NCBI GenBank assembly: GCA_023253905.1
Contig: JALREG010000067.1
Coordinates: 1 to 5,620 of the forward strand
Direction of reading: 5' to 3'
Length of the DNA stretch: 5,620 nt
Source of the DNA: Burkholderiaceae bacterium
GTDB lineage: Bacteria > Pseudomonadota > Gammaproteobacteria > Burkholderiales > Burkholderiaceae
Under the pieces are notes generated by a model that searched no databases, was not told where the DNA came from, and worked only from the letters and a program-made list of their open reading frames with translations. This document shows, one piece after another, positions 1 through 5,620 of this stretch; position 1 is the stretch's first letter; every line of letters begins with the position of its first letter. The position numbers and the translations under genes were made by a program.

Positions 1-753
1 GACCAGGTTGTCATAGAGCACCACATCAGCCTGCTGCAGCAGCCGATGCGCACGCAGGGTAAGTAGCTCGGGATCCCCTGGACCGGCGCCGACGAGCGCA
101 ACCAGGGGTTCTTCGCGGTCATCTTGCGCCGAAAGCAGACGCTTGAAGCTGGCTTCAGCCGCCACATCGTCGCCAGCGTAAAGCGCTTCCGGACCGGGTC
201 CGGCAAGAAACCGATCCCAGAAACGCTGGCGCGTCGGTACGCTCGATAACGCGCCCTTCACTATGTTCCGGCGCTCGCCGATAAATCGGGCGAGAGCGCC
301 AAGGCGCGCGGGTAGCGCCGCCTCGATCCACCCCCGCACGGTCCGGGCGAGTGTCGGGGCGTTACCGCCCGTCGAGACGGCAACCAGCACCGGGTCGCGA
401 TCGATCAAAGCCGGGAAAATGGCATTGGAAATTTCAGGTTGATCAACGCTATTCGCGAGAATGTTCAGGTGATCTGCATCGAGGTAGACGCGTTCGTTGA
501 CAGCCCTCTCGCTCGTTGCCGCGATGACCAGTCGCATTCCGGCGAGGTCTGTCGGTTGATAGGCGCGCTCAAAGATGCGCACCTGCGCGCCAACCGTCAG
601 TTCGCGCGTGCGAGTGCCGATCTCCGGCGCGACAATCGTGACCTGCGCACCCGCCGAAAGCAGTAGTTCCAGCTTCCGCGCCGCAATATCACCGGCGCCG
701 ACGAGTAGACAGTCGCGGCCGCGGATATCGACGAACAGCGGCAGATAGCGCAT
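1..753 (-). CDS. cysG: Siroheme synthase CysG, N-terminal 251 residues (3' end cut by window edge)
   Basis: Multifunctional enzyme turning uroporphyrinogen III into siroheme, the cofactor of sulfite and nitrite reductases. Residues 1 to about 150 are the precorrin-2 dehydrogenase/ferrochelatase module: a Rossmann loop [10 protein letters not shown] (18-27), LVIAAT (75-80), SVDQPE (102-107) and [13 protein letters not shown] (125-137). Aspartate 104, the catalytic acid/base known from Salmonella CysG, falls at exactly residue 104. From about 217 the uroporphyrinogen III methyltransferase domain begins, with its glycine-rich motif [15 protein letters not shown] (221-235). The frame is open to base 1; by comparison with the 457-residue enteric enzyme about 200 residues are missing. 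The ATG at 753-751 fits the family N-terminus (M-x-x-L-P-L-F). It lies 8 bases after the serS stop with no clear Shine-Dalgarno, so translation probably depends on serS. Residue 128, a phosphoserine in Salmonella, is threonine here. Presence of the second domain makes this CysG rather than single-domain SirC/Met8. Confidence 0.96.
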   Translation of the reverse strand, partial: MRYLPLFVDIRGRDCLLVGAGDIAARKLELLLSAGAQVTIVAPEIGTRTRELTVGAQVRIFERAYQPTDLAGMRLVIAATSERAVNERVYLDADHLNILANSVDQPEISNAIFPALIDRDPVLVAVSTGGNAPTLARTVRGWIEAALPARLGALARFIGERRNIVKGALSSVPTRQRFWDRFLAGPGPEALYAGDDVAAEASFKRLLSAQDDREEPLVALVGAGPGDPELLTLRAHRLLQQADVVLYDNLV

Positions 754-786
754 CGGGGCGATCAGCCTGGGTTGAGATCGATGCGC
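748..786 (-). promoter_or_regulatory. Putative hairpin burying the cysG start codon
   Basis: In the mRNA an 8-base arm GCGCATCG (786-779, inside the last codons of serS) is perfectly complementary to CGATGCGC (755-748), which contains the cysG ATG. The 23-base loop holds the serS stop codon. A second possible pairing, GCGGGGC-side bases 797-792 with 759-754, overlaps it. A ribosome finishing serS would occupy the 5' arm and free the start codon, so the element could couple cysG translation to serS. Pairing is seen in the sequence; function is inferred. Confidence 0.4.
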
Positions 787-2042
787 GACTGGCCCCGCAG
801 GTACGGGCGCAGTACCGTGGGCACCGCAATCGCGCCCTGTTCGTCCTGAAAGTTTTCCAGAACCGCAACCAGCGTGCGTCCAACTGCCAGGCCAGATCCG
901 TTCAGGCTGTGCAGCAGTTCGGGTTTGCCCGTGACTGCAGAGCGGTAGCGCGCCTGCATGCGTCGAGCCTGAAAGTCACGAAAATTGCTGCATGAAGAGA
1001 TTTCGCGGTACGCGTTCTGCCCGGGTAGCCAGACTTCGAGATCGATGGTGCGTGCGGCTGAAAATCCGAGATCACCACCGCAAAGCGCCATCGCCCGGTC
1101 AGGTAGCTCCAGCTTTTTCAGTATGTTCTCGGCATCTGCTGTCAGCGATTCGAGTGCCGCCTCGGATTGGCCGGGTTCGACCAGCTGAACCAGCTCCACC
1201 TTGTCGAATTGGTGCTGTCGAATCATGCCTCGCGTGTCGCGGCCGTAGCTGCCCGCTTCACGGCGAAAGCACGGTGTGTGGCAGACGTGCTTGATCGGCA
1301 GTGACTCGATGTCGACGATTTCATCGCGATACAGATTGGTCACCGGTACTTCGGCGGTCGGAATCAGAAAATACCCTTCATCACCCACGATGCGAAATTG
1401 GTCGTCCAAAAATTTAGGCAGCTGACCGGTGCCGTGCAGAGAGTCAGCATTGACCATGTAAGGCACATAGACTTCTTGATAGCCGTGGTCGTGCACATGG
1501 GTATCCAGCATGAATTGGGTCAGCGCTCTATGCAGTTGGGCCAGCACCCCGGTCAACACCACGAAACGAGACCCGGTCAGTTTGGTTGCGCGCTCGAAGT
1601 CCATTGCCGCACCGCCCAGAGATACGTGATCGCGGGGCTGGAATGAGACGCTGGCCGGGCTGCCCCAATACCTGAGTGCCTGATTGGATGCGTCATCAAT
1701 GCCATCCGGTACATCGGCATCGGGCAAGTTGGGAATCTGCTGCAGGAACGTCTGGTAGCGCGACTGATTGTCCGCAAACGAGGTCTTGGCGGCTTCGAGA
1801 CGGGTGCCGAGGTCACCCACCTCGAGTACCAGCGGCGCCACGTCCTCGCCTCTGGCCTTTGCCTGCCCGATGCGCTTCGAGGCAACGTTGCGGGCGTTCT
1901 GGAGCTGCTCGGTCAACTCCTGCAAAGTCTTCCGTTCTTGCTCGAGCTGCAGAAACGCCTCTACATCAAGCACGAAGCGCTTGCGCAGCAGGCTCTTCGC
2001 CACTGCATGAGGATCCTGCCTCAAATATCGGGTATCTAACAT
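762..2042 (-). CDS. serS: Seryl-tRNA synthetase
   Basis: Cytoplasmic class II aminoacyl-tRNA synthetase that activates serine with ATP and loads it onto tRNA-Ser (and tRNA-Sec where present). The 426 residues match the usual size (430 in E. coli). Residues about 28-100 form the charged, heptad-like antiparallel coiled-coil arm that grips the long variable arm of tRNA-Ser. The catalytic core follows: [10 protein letters not shown] (154-163), motif 1 around 170-197, the serine-binding TAEVP loop (229-233), motif 2 [14 protein letters not shown] (259-272) with [10 protein letters not shown] (277-286), the SerRS signature [15 protein letters not shown] (347-361), and motif 3 [14 protein letters not shown] (380-393) with VLRPYL. 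The ATG at 2042 follows a modest Shine-Dalgarno-like GAGA (2054-2051) at 8 bases' spacing and gives the standard MLDxRxLR start. It is the only gene here with a real leader (60 bases after crcB), fitting an essential gene that needs independent initiation. The C-terminus runs a few residues past the normal end. Confidence 0.98.
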   Translation of the reverse strand: MLDTRYLRQDPHAVAKSLLRKRFVLDVEAFLQLEQERKTLQELTEQLQNARNVASKRIGQAKARGEDVAPLVLEVGDLGTRLEAAKTSFADNQSRYQTFLQQIPNLPDADVPDGIDDASNQALRYWGSPASVSFQPRDHVSLGGAAMDFERATKLTGSRFVVLTGVLAQLHRALTQFMLDTHVHDHGYQEVYVPYMVNADSLHGTGQLPKFLDDQFRIVGDEGYFLIPTAEVPVTNLYRDEIVDIESLPIKHVCHTPCFRREAGSYGRDTRGMIRQHQFDKVELVQLVEPGQSEAALESLTADAENILKKLELPDRAMALCGGDLGFSAARTIDLEVWLPGQNAYREISSCSNFRDFQARRMQARYRSAVTGKPELLHSLNGSGLAVGRTLVAVLENFQDEQGAIAVPTVLRPYLRGQSRIDLNPG

Positions 2043-2102
2043 CGATCAATTCTCAAGTTGGGTCATGCAGGCAGGCTGGAATGGCACCCGGAAAGTTATG
2101 GA

Positions 2103-2471
2103 TCAGGGCGCCGCAAGGCGCATACCCGCCCACGCAGCGCTGACCGAGGCGAGAACGCTCAAGGCCGCGTATGTGGCCGCAGTGGCAAATCGGCCCGCCA
2201 AGATCAGGTTCACGGTTTCGAGCGAAAAGGCCGAAAAGGTGGTGAAGCCGCCCAGCACACCGGCCACGAGCAGCGGCCGTCCCCAGTCCTCAAACCACGA
2301 TGCCTGTTGCCACAGGCCAATGGCTGCGCCGATCGCGAACGAGCCGGCGATGTTAATCAGTAGTGTAGTCCAAGGAAACCGCAGCTCGGCGCCGACCAGC
2401 TGCGTAGCGGCAAAGCGCAGCATAGCGCCCAATGCGCCGCCTACTGCGACCCAGAAGAGCCCTGCGATCAC
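2103..2471 (-). CDS. crcB: Fluoride ion channel CrcB/Fluc
   Basis: Small inner-membrane protein of the Fluc family that lets toxic fluoride leave the cell; members work as antiparallel dual-topology dimers. The 122 residues show four hydrophobic segments (about 3-25, 33-55, 66-90, 97-117). Family motifs are complete: GGALGAMLR (11-19), the TM2 motif LLINIAGSF with the pore asparagine N40, the TM3 break GGFTTFSAFS (74-83) that holds the central sodium ion and carries the two fluoride-contacting phenylalanines F79 and F82, and the TM4 Y-x-x-x-S pair Y101/S105. The protein has no lysine and few, evenly spread arginines, in keeping with dual topology. The start is GTG (2471-2469), sharing GTGA with the rarA stop, and is preceded by a strong Shine-Dalgarno. 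Because the start overlaps rarA there is no room for a separate fluoride-riboswitch leader, so expression should follow the operon rather than fluoride. Confidence 0.96.
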   Translation of the reverse strand: MIAGLFWVAVGGALGAMLRFAATQLVGAELRFPWTTLLINIAGSFAIGAAIGLWQQASWFEDWGRPLLVAGVLGGFTTFSAFSLETVNLILAGRFATAATYAALSVLASVSAAWAGMRLAAP

Positions 2472-3835
2472 GGCTGATCACCTGAGGACGCGTCCGAGGT
2501 GATCGACTCCTGAAGTCGTTCACCTGCCATCCCGGCTGCTGAATTTGGCTCGCCGGTCCTCAAGATCTCCGCACGCAACCGGAGCAGTCGCGCCCGGATT
2601 TTGGACTCCAGTCCTCGATTCGTGGGCTCATAAAATCGCTCGGGGTCGAGATCGTCCGGCCAATAGCGCTCTCCCGCGGCGAAAGCGCCAGGTTCGTCGT
2701 GCGCGTATCGATATCCCTGTCCGTGTCCGAGCGACTTCATCAGTCGAGTGGGAGCGTTGCGCAAATGCAGGGGGACCTCATGACTACCCTGCGCGGCCAC
2801 GAACGCGCGGGCAGCGTTGTAGGCCTGATAGGCCGCGTTGCTTTTGGGAACGCTTGCCAGATACAGGACGACCTGAGCCAGCGCCAGCTCGCCTTCGGGT
2901 GAGCCGAGTCGTTCGAATGTGTCCCAAGCGGACAAGGTCATCTGCAGTGCGCGTGGATCCGCGTTGCCGATATCCTCGGTGGCCATGCGGATCATGCGGC
3001 GGGCGATGTACAACGGGTCGCAGCCGCCGTCCAGCATCCGACAGAACCAATACAGGGCAGCATCAGGGTCGCTGCCTCGCACCGATTTGTGCAGCGCCGA
3101 GATCTGGTCGTAAAAGGTGTCACCGCCCTTATCAAAGCGTCGGTAGCGAGAACCTGCCGCGACCGCCACACGGTCGGAGTCGATCAAGCCGTCTGGCGCA
3201 AGCTGCGCGGCCACGTCCAGCAGATTCAGCAACCGGCGGGCATCGCCGTCGGCCAGGCTGGCCAAGAGCGATCGCGCCTCCGCTTCGATCCGAAGCCCGG
3301 GCATGGCGGTCAGCGCACGATCGATGACGGCGTCGAGCTCCAGTAGATCGAGCGGCTTCAGGACGTAAACCCGGGCGCGCGAGAGCAGCGCGGAATTGAC
3401 CTCAAACGAGGGATTTTCGGTCGTCGCGCCGATCAGCGTCACGATCCCCTGCTCCACGTGAGGCAGGAAGGCGTCCTGTTGTGCCTTGTTGAAGCGGTGC
3501 ACCTCGTCGATGAAAAGTACCGTATGCGCGCCGCGCGCACGCTCGATTTCGGCGTTGGCAACCGCCGAACGAACATCCTTCACGCCCGCAAGTACTGCAG
3601 ACAAGCTGACAAATTGCGCACCGGACGCTTCGGCCAGCAAACGCGCCAGCGTGGTTTTACCTGTGCCGGGCGGCCCCCAGAGCAGCATGGAGTGAAGCCG
3701 TCCCGTTTCCACCACGCGGGACAGCGGCATACCGGCTCCGAGCAGATGGCGCTGCCCCACCACTTCACGGATGGATCGAGGCCGCAATCGCTCTGCGAGC
3801 GGTAGCGTATCGCCGATGTCAGTCGCCGATGACAT
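2468..3835 (-). CDS. rarA: Replication-associated recombination protein A, AAA+ ATPase RarA (MgsA)
   Basis: Clamp-loader-like AAA+ ATPase that acts at stalled replication forks and gaps, working with SSB and the replisome. Visible in order: Walker A GPPGTGKT (54-61), a VKDVR segment (85-89), Walker [21 protein letters not shown] (107-126), sensor 1 [18 protein letters not shown] (136-153) with the arginine finger in SRAR, sensor 2 DGDARRLLN (197-205), then the RarA-specific tetramer domain with [15 protein letters not shown] (241-255), [12 protein letters not shown] (285-296), [11 protein letters not shown] (357-367) and YRYAHDEP (375-382). I chose the ATG at 3835 (455 aa): it gives the family N-terminus before LPLAERLRP, and the frame can be extended to 3937 only by reading through lolA. 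It overlaps lolA by 17 bases, with a modest GGAA 5 bases upstream. The C-terminus runs about 20 residues beyond E. coli RarA (447 aa) in a low-complexity tail that overlaps the crcB hairpin. Confidence 0.97.
   Translation of the reverse strand: MSSATDIGDTLPLAERLRPRSIREVVGQRHLLGAGMPLSRVVETGRLHSMLLWGPPGTGKTTLARLLAEASGAQFVSLSAVLAGVKDVRSAVANAEIERARGAHTVLFIDEVHRFNKAQQDAFLPHVEQGIVTLIGATTENPSFEVNSALLSRARVYVLKPLDLLELDAVIDRALTAMPGLRIEAEARSLLASLADGDARRLLNLLDVAAQLAPDGLIDSDRVAVAAGSRYRRFDKGGDTFYDQISALHKSVRGSDPDAALYWFCRMLDGGCDPLYIARRMIRMATEDIGNADPRALQMTLSAWDTFERLGSPEGELALAQVVLYLASVPKSNAAYQAYNAARAFVAAQGSHEVPLHLRNAPTRLMKSLGHGQGYRYAHDEPGAFAAGERYWPDDLDPERFYEPTNRGLESKIRARLLRLRAEILRTGEPNSAAGMAGERLQESITSDASSGDQP
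2476..2483 (-). promoter_or_regulatory. Extended Shine-Dalgarno of crcB inside rarA
   Basis: The mRNA reads AGGTGATC, complementary over 8 bases to the 16S rRNA 3' end (GATCACCT within the conserved tail). The AGG lies 9 bases before the GTG start, which is suitable spacing. It supports the GTG at 2471 as the crcB start. The same bases encode the last residues of RarA. Confidence 0.7.
2476..2504 (-). promoter_or_regulatory. Putative hairpin sequestering the crcB Shine-Dalgarno
   Basis: In the mRNA GATCACCT (2504-2497) is perfectly complementary to AGGTGATC (2483-2476), the crcB Shine-Dalgarno. Between them lies a second palindrome, GGACGCGTCC (2495-2486), which can stack as an inner stem above a small C/TC internal loop. 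The folded form would close off the ribosome-binding site completely; a ribosome reading the end of rarA would melt it. No U-run follows on either strand, so it is not an intrinsic terminator. The complementarity is direct observation; the regulatory role is inferred. Confidence 0.5.
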
Positions 3836-3838
3836 CGG
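3813..3838 (-). promoter_or_regulatory. Putative hairpin burying the rarA start codon
   Basis: In the mRNA CCGATGTCA (3838-3830), which contains the rarA ATG, is perfectly complementary to TGACATCGG (3821-3813), which begins with the lolA stop codon TGA. The loop is 8 bases. A ribosome terminating on lolA would sit across the element, open it and be placed 14 bases from the rarA start, suiting termination-reinitiation. Pairing is seen directly; the function is inferred. Confidence 0.45.
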
Positions 3839-4526
3839 TTCCGGGTGGCAGTTCGAGCAGGAATTCGGAGTCCGCCACAGCTCGCGCATTGACATCGGGT
3901 TCAAATCGAATTTCGGTGCGCTGCCCGAGCTGATCAAGAATATCCAAACCCGATAGCGTCAACAGCGCTGAGCCCATGGGCGCGAAGTGCAGCTGGATTT
4001 GTCGATACAGCGAGTCGGTTGCGCGAGGGTCGATAAGGTAACTTTCACCCTGTTCGTCGGCGATGCGGACGATCTGAAAATCACCGTCCAGAGCAACATC
4101 ATCGCGGGTGAGCAGAGATACCGGCGTATCGCGCAGCGCGTCGTCGAGCGACCGGATGGTGACCTGCTCGAGGTCCGGGTCATAGAGCTCAAGTCGGTCG
4201 CCGCGGGTAACGATGATCTGCGGATAAGGGTCGTTGACTACCCACTTGAACGAGGGTCGCTGCAGCAGGACGCGCCCGGTAGATGCTTCCAGCAGTTCGC
4301 CGCGGGCACCGTAGACCTGCTGGACGAAGTCTGCCGCGTAGACGGCAAGACCAGACAATCGAGCTTGCAGGTAGTCTCGGTCGTTCTTGCGGTTTGCGAG
4401 ATCGGACACACCATAGGGGACGCCCTGAGGAAGCGCCGGCGCGGTTTCGGCCCGCGAGGCGGAACCGGCCGCCGCCAGCACGATGAGCGCAATAAAGCGA
4501 CAAGCAGCTCTGGTCTGATCAATCAC
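3819..4526 (-). CDS. lolA: Outer-membrane lipoprotein carrier protein LolA
   Basis: Periplasmic chaperone that accepts lipoproteins released by LolCDE at the inner membrane and carries them to the outer-membrane receptor LolB. The GTG start at 4526 gives 235 residues with a clean signal peptide: short n-region with two arginines, hydrophobic core [11 protein letters not shown] (11-21) and a likely type I cleavage site after SRA (24-26). The mature part has the family hallmarks: ADFVQQV (65-71), [12 protein letters not shown] (84-95), [25 protein letters not shown] (99-123; the YDPDLEQVT is diagnostic), an allele of the DTPVSLL segment (133-139), and the C-terminal [13 protein letters not shown] (222-234). 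It overlaps ftsK by 8 bases. About 22 polar residues precede the LolA fold in the mature protein, and the RPSFKW turn is one residue shorter than usual. An ATG at 4556 is an alternative start adding ten residues; neither start has a strong Shine-Dalgarno. Confidence 0.94.
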   Translation of the reverse strand: MIDQTRAACRFIALIVLAAAGSASRAETAPALPQGVPYGVSDLANRKNDRDYLQARLSGLAVYAADFVQQVYGARGELLEASTGRVLLQRPSFKWVVNDPYPQIIVTRGDRLELYDPDLEQVTIRSLDDALRDTPVSLLTRDDVALDGDFQIVRIADEQGESYLIDPRATDSLYRQIQLHFAPMGSALLTLSGLDILDQLGQRTEIRFEPDVNARAVADSEFLLELPPGTDVIGD

Positions 4527-4540
4527 GTTTCGGCACCAGA
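4509..4540 (-). promoter_or_regulatory. Weak inverted repeat around the lolA GTG start
   Basis: TCTGGT (4540-4535) pairs with ACCAGA (4514-4509) in the mRNA, leaving a 20-base loop with the lolA GTG and the ftsK stop. Six pairs with so large a loop is near what chance gives, so this is listed only for comparison with the stronger elements at the other junctions. Confidence 0.15.
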
Positions 4541-5620
4541 ACTTCCCGACTGCCATTGCTGTTCATGGCGCTGACCACACCGGCGGCCTCCATGGCCTCG
4601 ATAAGGCGCGCCGCACGGTTGTAGCCGATACGCAGTTTGCGCTGGACGCTCGAGATTGACGGTCGCCTGGATTCGATTACGAAGGCAACCGCTTCGTCGT
4701 AGAGCGCGTCGTCTTGCTCCGTGCCGCCGCCATCGAAGGCGAGCGCAAATTCATCGCCACCGCTGTCCGACAGGATGTCAGTTGAGTAATCCGGTTCGCC
4801 GCGGGCTTTCCAGTCGGCAACCACGCGATGTACTTCCTCGTCGCTGACGAAGGCCCCGTGCACGCGCACTGGCATCGCGGTACCGGGCGGCAAGTACAGC
4901 ATGTCACCGTGGCCGAGCAGCTGCTCTGCCCCGCCCTGATCGAGGATGGTTCTGGAATCGATCTTCGACGACACCTGAAAACTGATGCGCGTCGGGATAT
5001 TGGCCTTGATGAGACCGGTGATGACGTCGACTGAAGGTCGCTGCGTCGCGAGAATCAGATGAATGCCCGCGGCTCGGGCCTTTTGCGCGATACGCGCGAT
5101 CAGCGTCTCCACTTTCTTGCCGACGATCATCATCATGTCGGCAAATTCATCGATGACGACCACGATCACCGGTAGCCGCGTCAGAGCGGGTGCCTCAGCC
5201 GTCTTGTCCTTCGGCCATAGCGGATCGGCAATCGGGGTGCCCTCCTTCTCCGCCTCCTGAATCTGCCTGTTGAATCCAGCGAGGTTGCGCACACCCATAG
5301 CGGCCATCAGGCGATAGCGGCGGTCCATCTCGGCTACACACCAGTTCAGCGCCTGAGCGGCCTCCTTCATGTCGGTAACGACTGGCGCGAGCAGATGGGG
5401 AACGCCCTCGTAGACGGACAGTTCGAGCATCTTTGGATCGACAAGAATAAGGCGTACATCGTCGGGGGTCGATTTGTAGAGCAGGCTCAGGATCATCGCG
5501 TTGACGCCGACCGACTTGCCCGAACCTGTGGTGCCAGCGACCAGAAGATGCGGCATGCGAGCGATGTCCGCCACCATGGGGTCGCCTGAGATGTCCTTGC
5601 CGAGCGCCAGGGTGACGGCG
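4519..5620 (-). CDS. ftsK: DNA translocase FtsK, C-terminal 366 residues (5' end cut by window edge)
   Basis: Septum-bound DNA pump that clears and aligns chromosome termini during division and activates XerCD at dif. Only the C-terminal part is present; the frame is open through the right edge, entering at [11 protein letters not shown], so the internal methionine at 5577 is not the start. The RecA-like motor shows Walker A GTTGSGKS (29-36 of the visible part), [20 protein letters not shown] (about 61-80), Walker [13 protein letters not shown] (153-164), [20 protein letters not shown] (190-209) and [19 protein letters not shown] (218-236). A short acidic/glycine linker leads to the winged-helix gamma domain (about 303-366), with [20 protein letters not shown] (317-336) as the recognition region known to read KOPS sites and touch XerD. 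The missing part should be the motor alpha domain, the linker and the four membrane segments. It stops 8 bases inside lolA. Confidence 0.97.
   Translation of the reverse strand, partial: AVTLALGKDISGDPMVADIARMPHLLVAGTTGSGKSVGVNAMILSLLYKSTPDDVRLILVDPKMLELSVYEGVPHLLAPVVTDMKEAAQALNWCVAEMDRRYRLMAAMGVRNLAGFNRQIQEAEKEGTPIADPLWPKDKTAEAPALTRLPVIVVVIDEFADMMMIVGKKVETLIARIAQKARAAGIHLILATQRPSVDVITGLIKANIPTRISFQVSSKIDSRTILDQGGAEQLLGHGDMLYLPPGTAMPVRVHGAFVSDEEVHRVVADWKARGEPDYSTDILSDSGGDEFALAFDGGGTEQDDALYDEAVAFVIESRRPSISSVQRKLRIGYNRAARLIEAMEAAGVVSAMNSNGSREVLVPKRD

Noticed and set aside
2043..2102. Promoter for serS in the crcB-serS gap
   Set aside because: CATAAC looks like a -10 box, but the only TTG-containing -35 candidate is about 10 bases away, too close. 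No terminator-like stem either. An internal promoter inside crcB cannot be excluded.
1676..2143. Plus-strand open frame (155 codons) opposite the serS/crcB junction
   Set aside because: Low-information Arg/Ala/Ser/Pro protein lying antisense to conserved SerRS coding sequence and the intergenic gap, with no ribosome-binding site noted.
2476..2504. The crcB palindrome as an intrinsic terminator or protein operator
   Set aside because: No T-run follows on either strand, ruling out a standard terminator. An operator is possible, but the exact match of one arm to the crcB Shine-Dalgarno favours an RNA role.
2545..3327. Long plus-strand open frame (260 codons) opposite rarA
   Set aside because: The minus strand carries clear RarA motifs across the whole stretch. 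The plus-strand product is rich in Arg, Pro and Ser with no domain pattern, typical of a shadow frame in GC-rich DNA.
3836..3937. Earlier start for rarA at 3937 giving 489 residues
   Set aside because: The extra 34 residues are lolA coding sequence read in another frame and do not resemble RarA N-termini; the ATG at 3835 gives the family start.
4527..4556. ATG at 4556 as the lolA start
   Set aside because: Kept only as an alternative. It would add ten residues and give a long signal-peptide n-region inside conserved ftsK coding sequence, without a Shine-Dalgarno.
3987..4574. Plus-strand open frame (195 codons) opposite lolA
   Set aside because: It mirrors LolA codons, has no recognisable motif, and extends into ftsK antisense; considered a shadow frame.
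4519..5620. KOPS translocation signals or a dif site near ftsK
   Set aside because: I looked for GGGNAGGG on both strands and saw none; nothing resembles a dif core. A computed search would settle it.
1..5620. A novel multi-gene system such as a defence island, toxin-antitoxin pair or mobile element
   Set aside because: All but about 68 bases belong to six recognised, co-directional housekeeping genes; there is no spare coding space, no change of base composition and no terminal repeats.

Overview
The window is a stretch of conserved chromosomal backbone from a GC-rich (roughly 60% by eye) bacterium, very probably a non-enteric gammaproteobacterium. The gene order ftsK-lolA-rarA-crcB-serS-cysG is the arrangement known from Pseudomonas-like genomes. 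Enteric bacteria keep ftsK-lolA-rarA-serS but lack crcB and cysG at this place. The genus cannot be told from the sequence alone. I see no mobile element, RNA gene, CRISPR array or defence gene.

All six genes lie on the minus strand, so transcription runs from right to left. ftsK enters at the right edge with its 5' part missing (4519-5620). It is followed by lolA (3819-4526), rarA (2468-3835), crcB (2103-2471), serS (762-2042) and cysG (1-753, its 3' half cut by the left edge). ftsK/lolA overlap by 8 bases, lolA/rarA by 17 and rarA/crcB by 4. crcB and serS are separated by 60 bases, and serS and cysG by 8. There is no terminator or convincing promoter between them, so they are likely one transcript or a chain of overlapping transcripts.

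The gene products are individually familiar: chromosome translocation at the septum (FtsK), periplasmic lipoprotein carriage (LolA), a replication-fork AAA+ ATPase (RarA), fluoride export (CrcB), seryl-tRNA charging (SerRS) and siroheme synthesis (CysG). They share no single pathway, so the cluster looks like a housekeeping operon held together by co-expression.

The most interesting structure is in the junctions. At three of the four overlapping or abutting junctions the downstream start region sits inside a perfect 8- or 9-bp inverted repeat. The crcB Shine-Dalgarno lies in an 8-bp arm, the rarA ATG in a 9-bp arm and the cysG ATG in an 8-bp arm. The fourth junction (ftsK/lolA) has only a weak 6-bp version. 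The one gene with its own intergenic leader, serS, shows no such element. This suggests translational coupling by start-site hairpins that the upstream ribosome must open. It is an inference from sequence that needs folding statistics and comparative data. I found no new enzyme system here.
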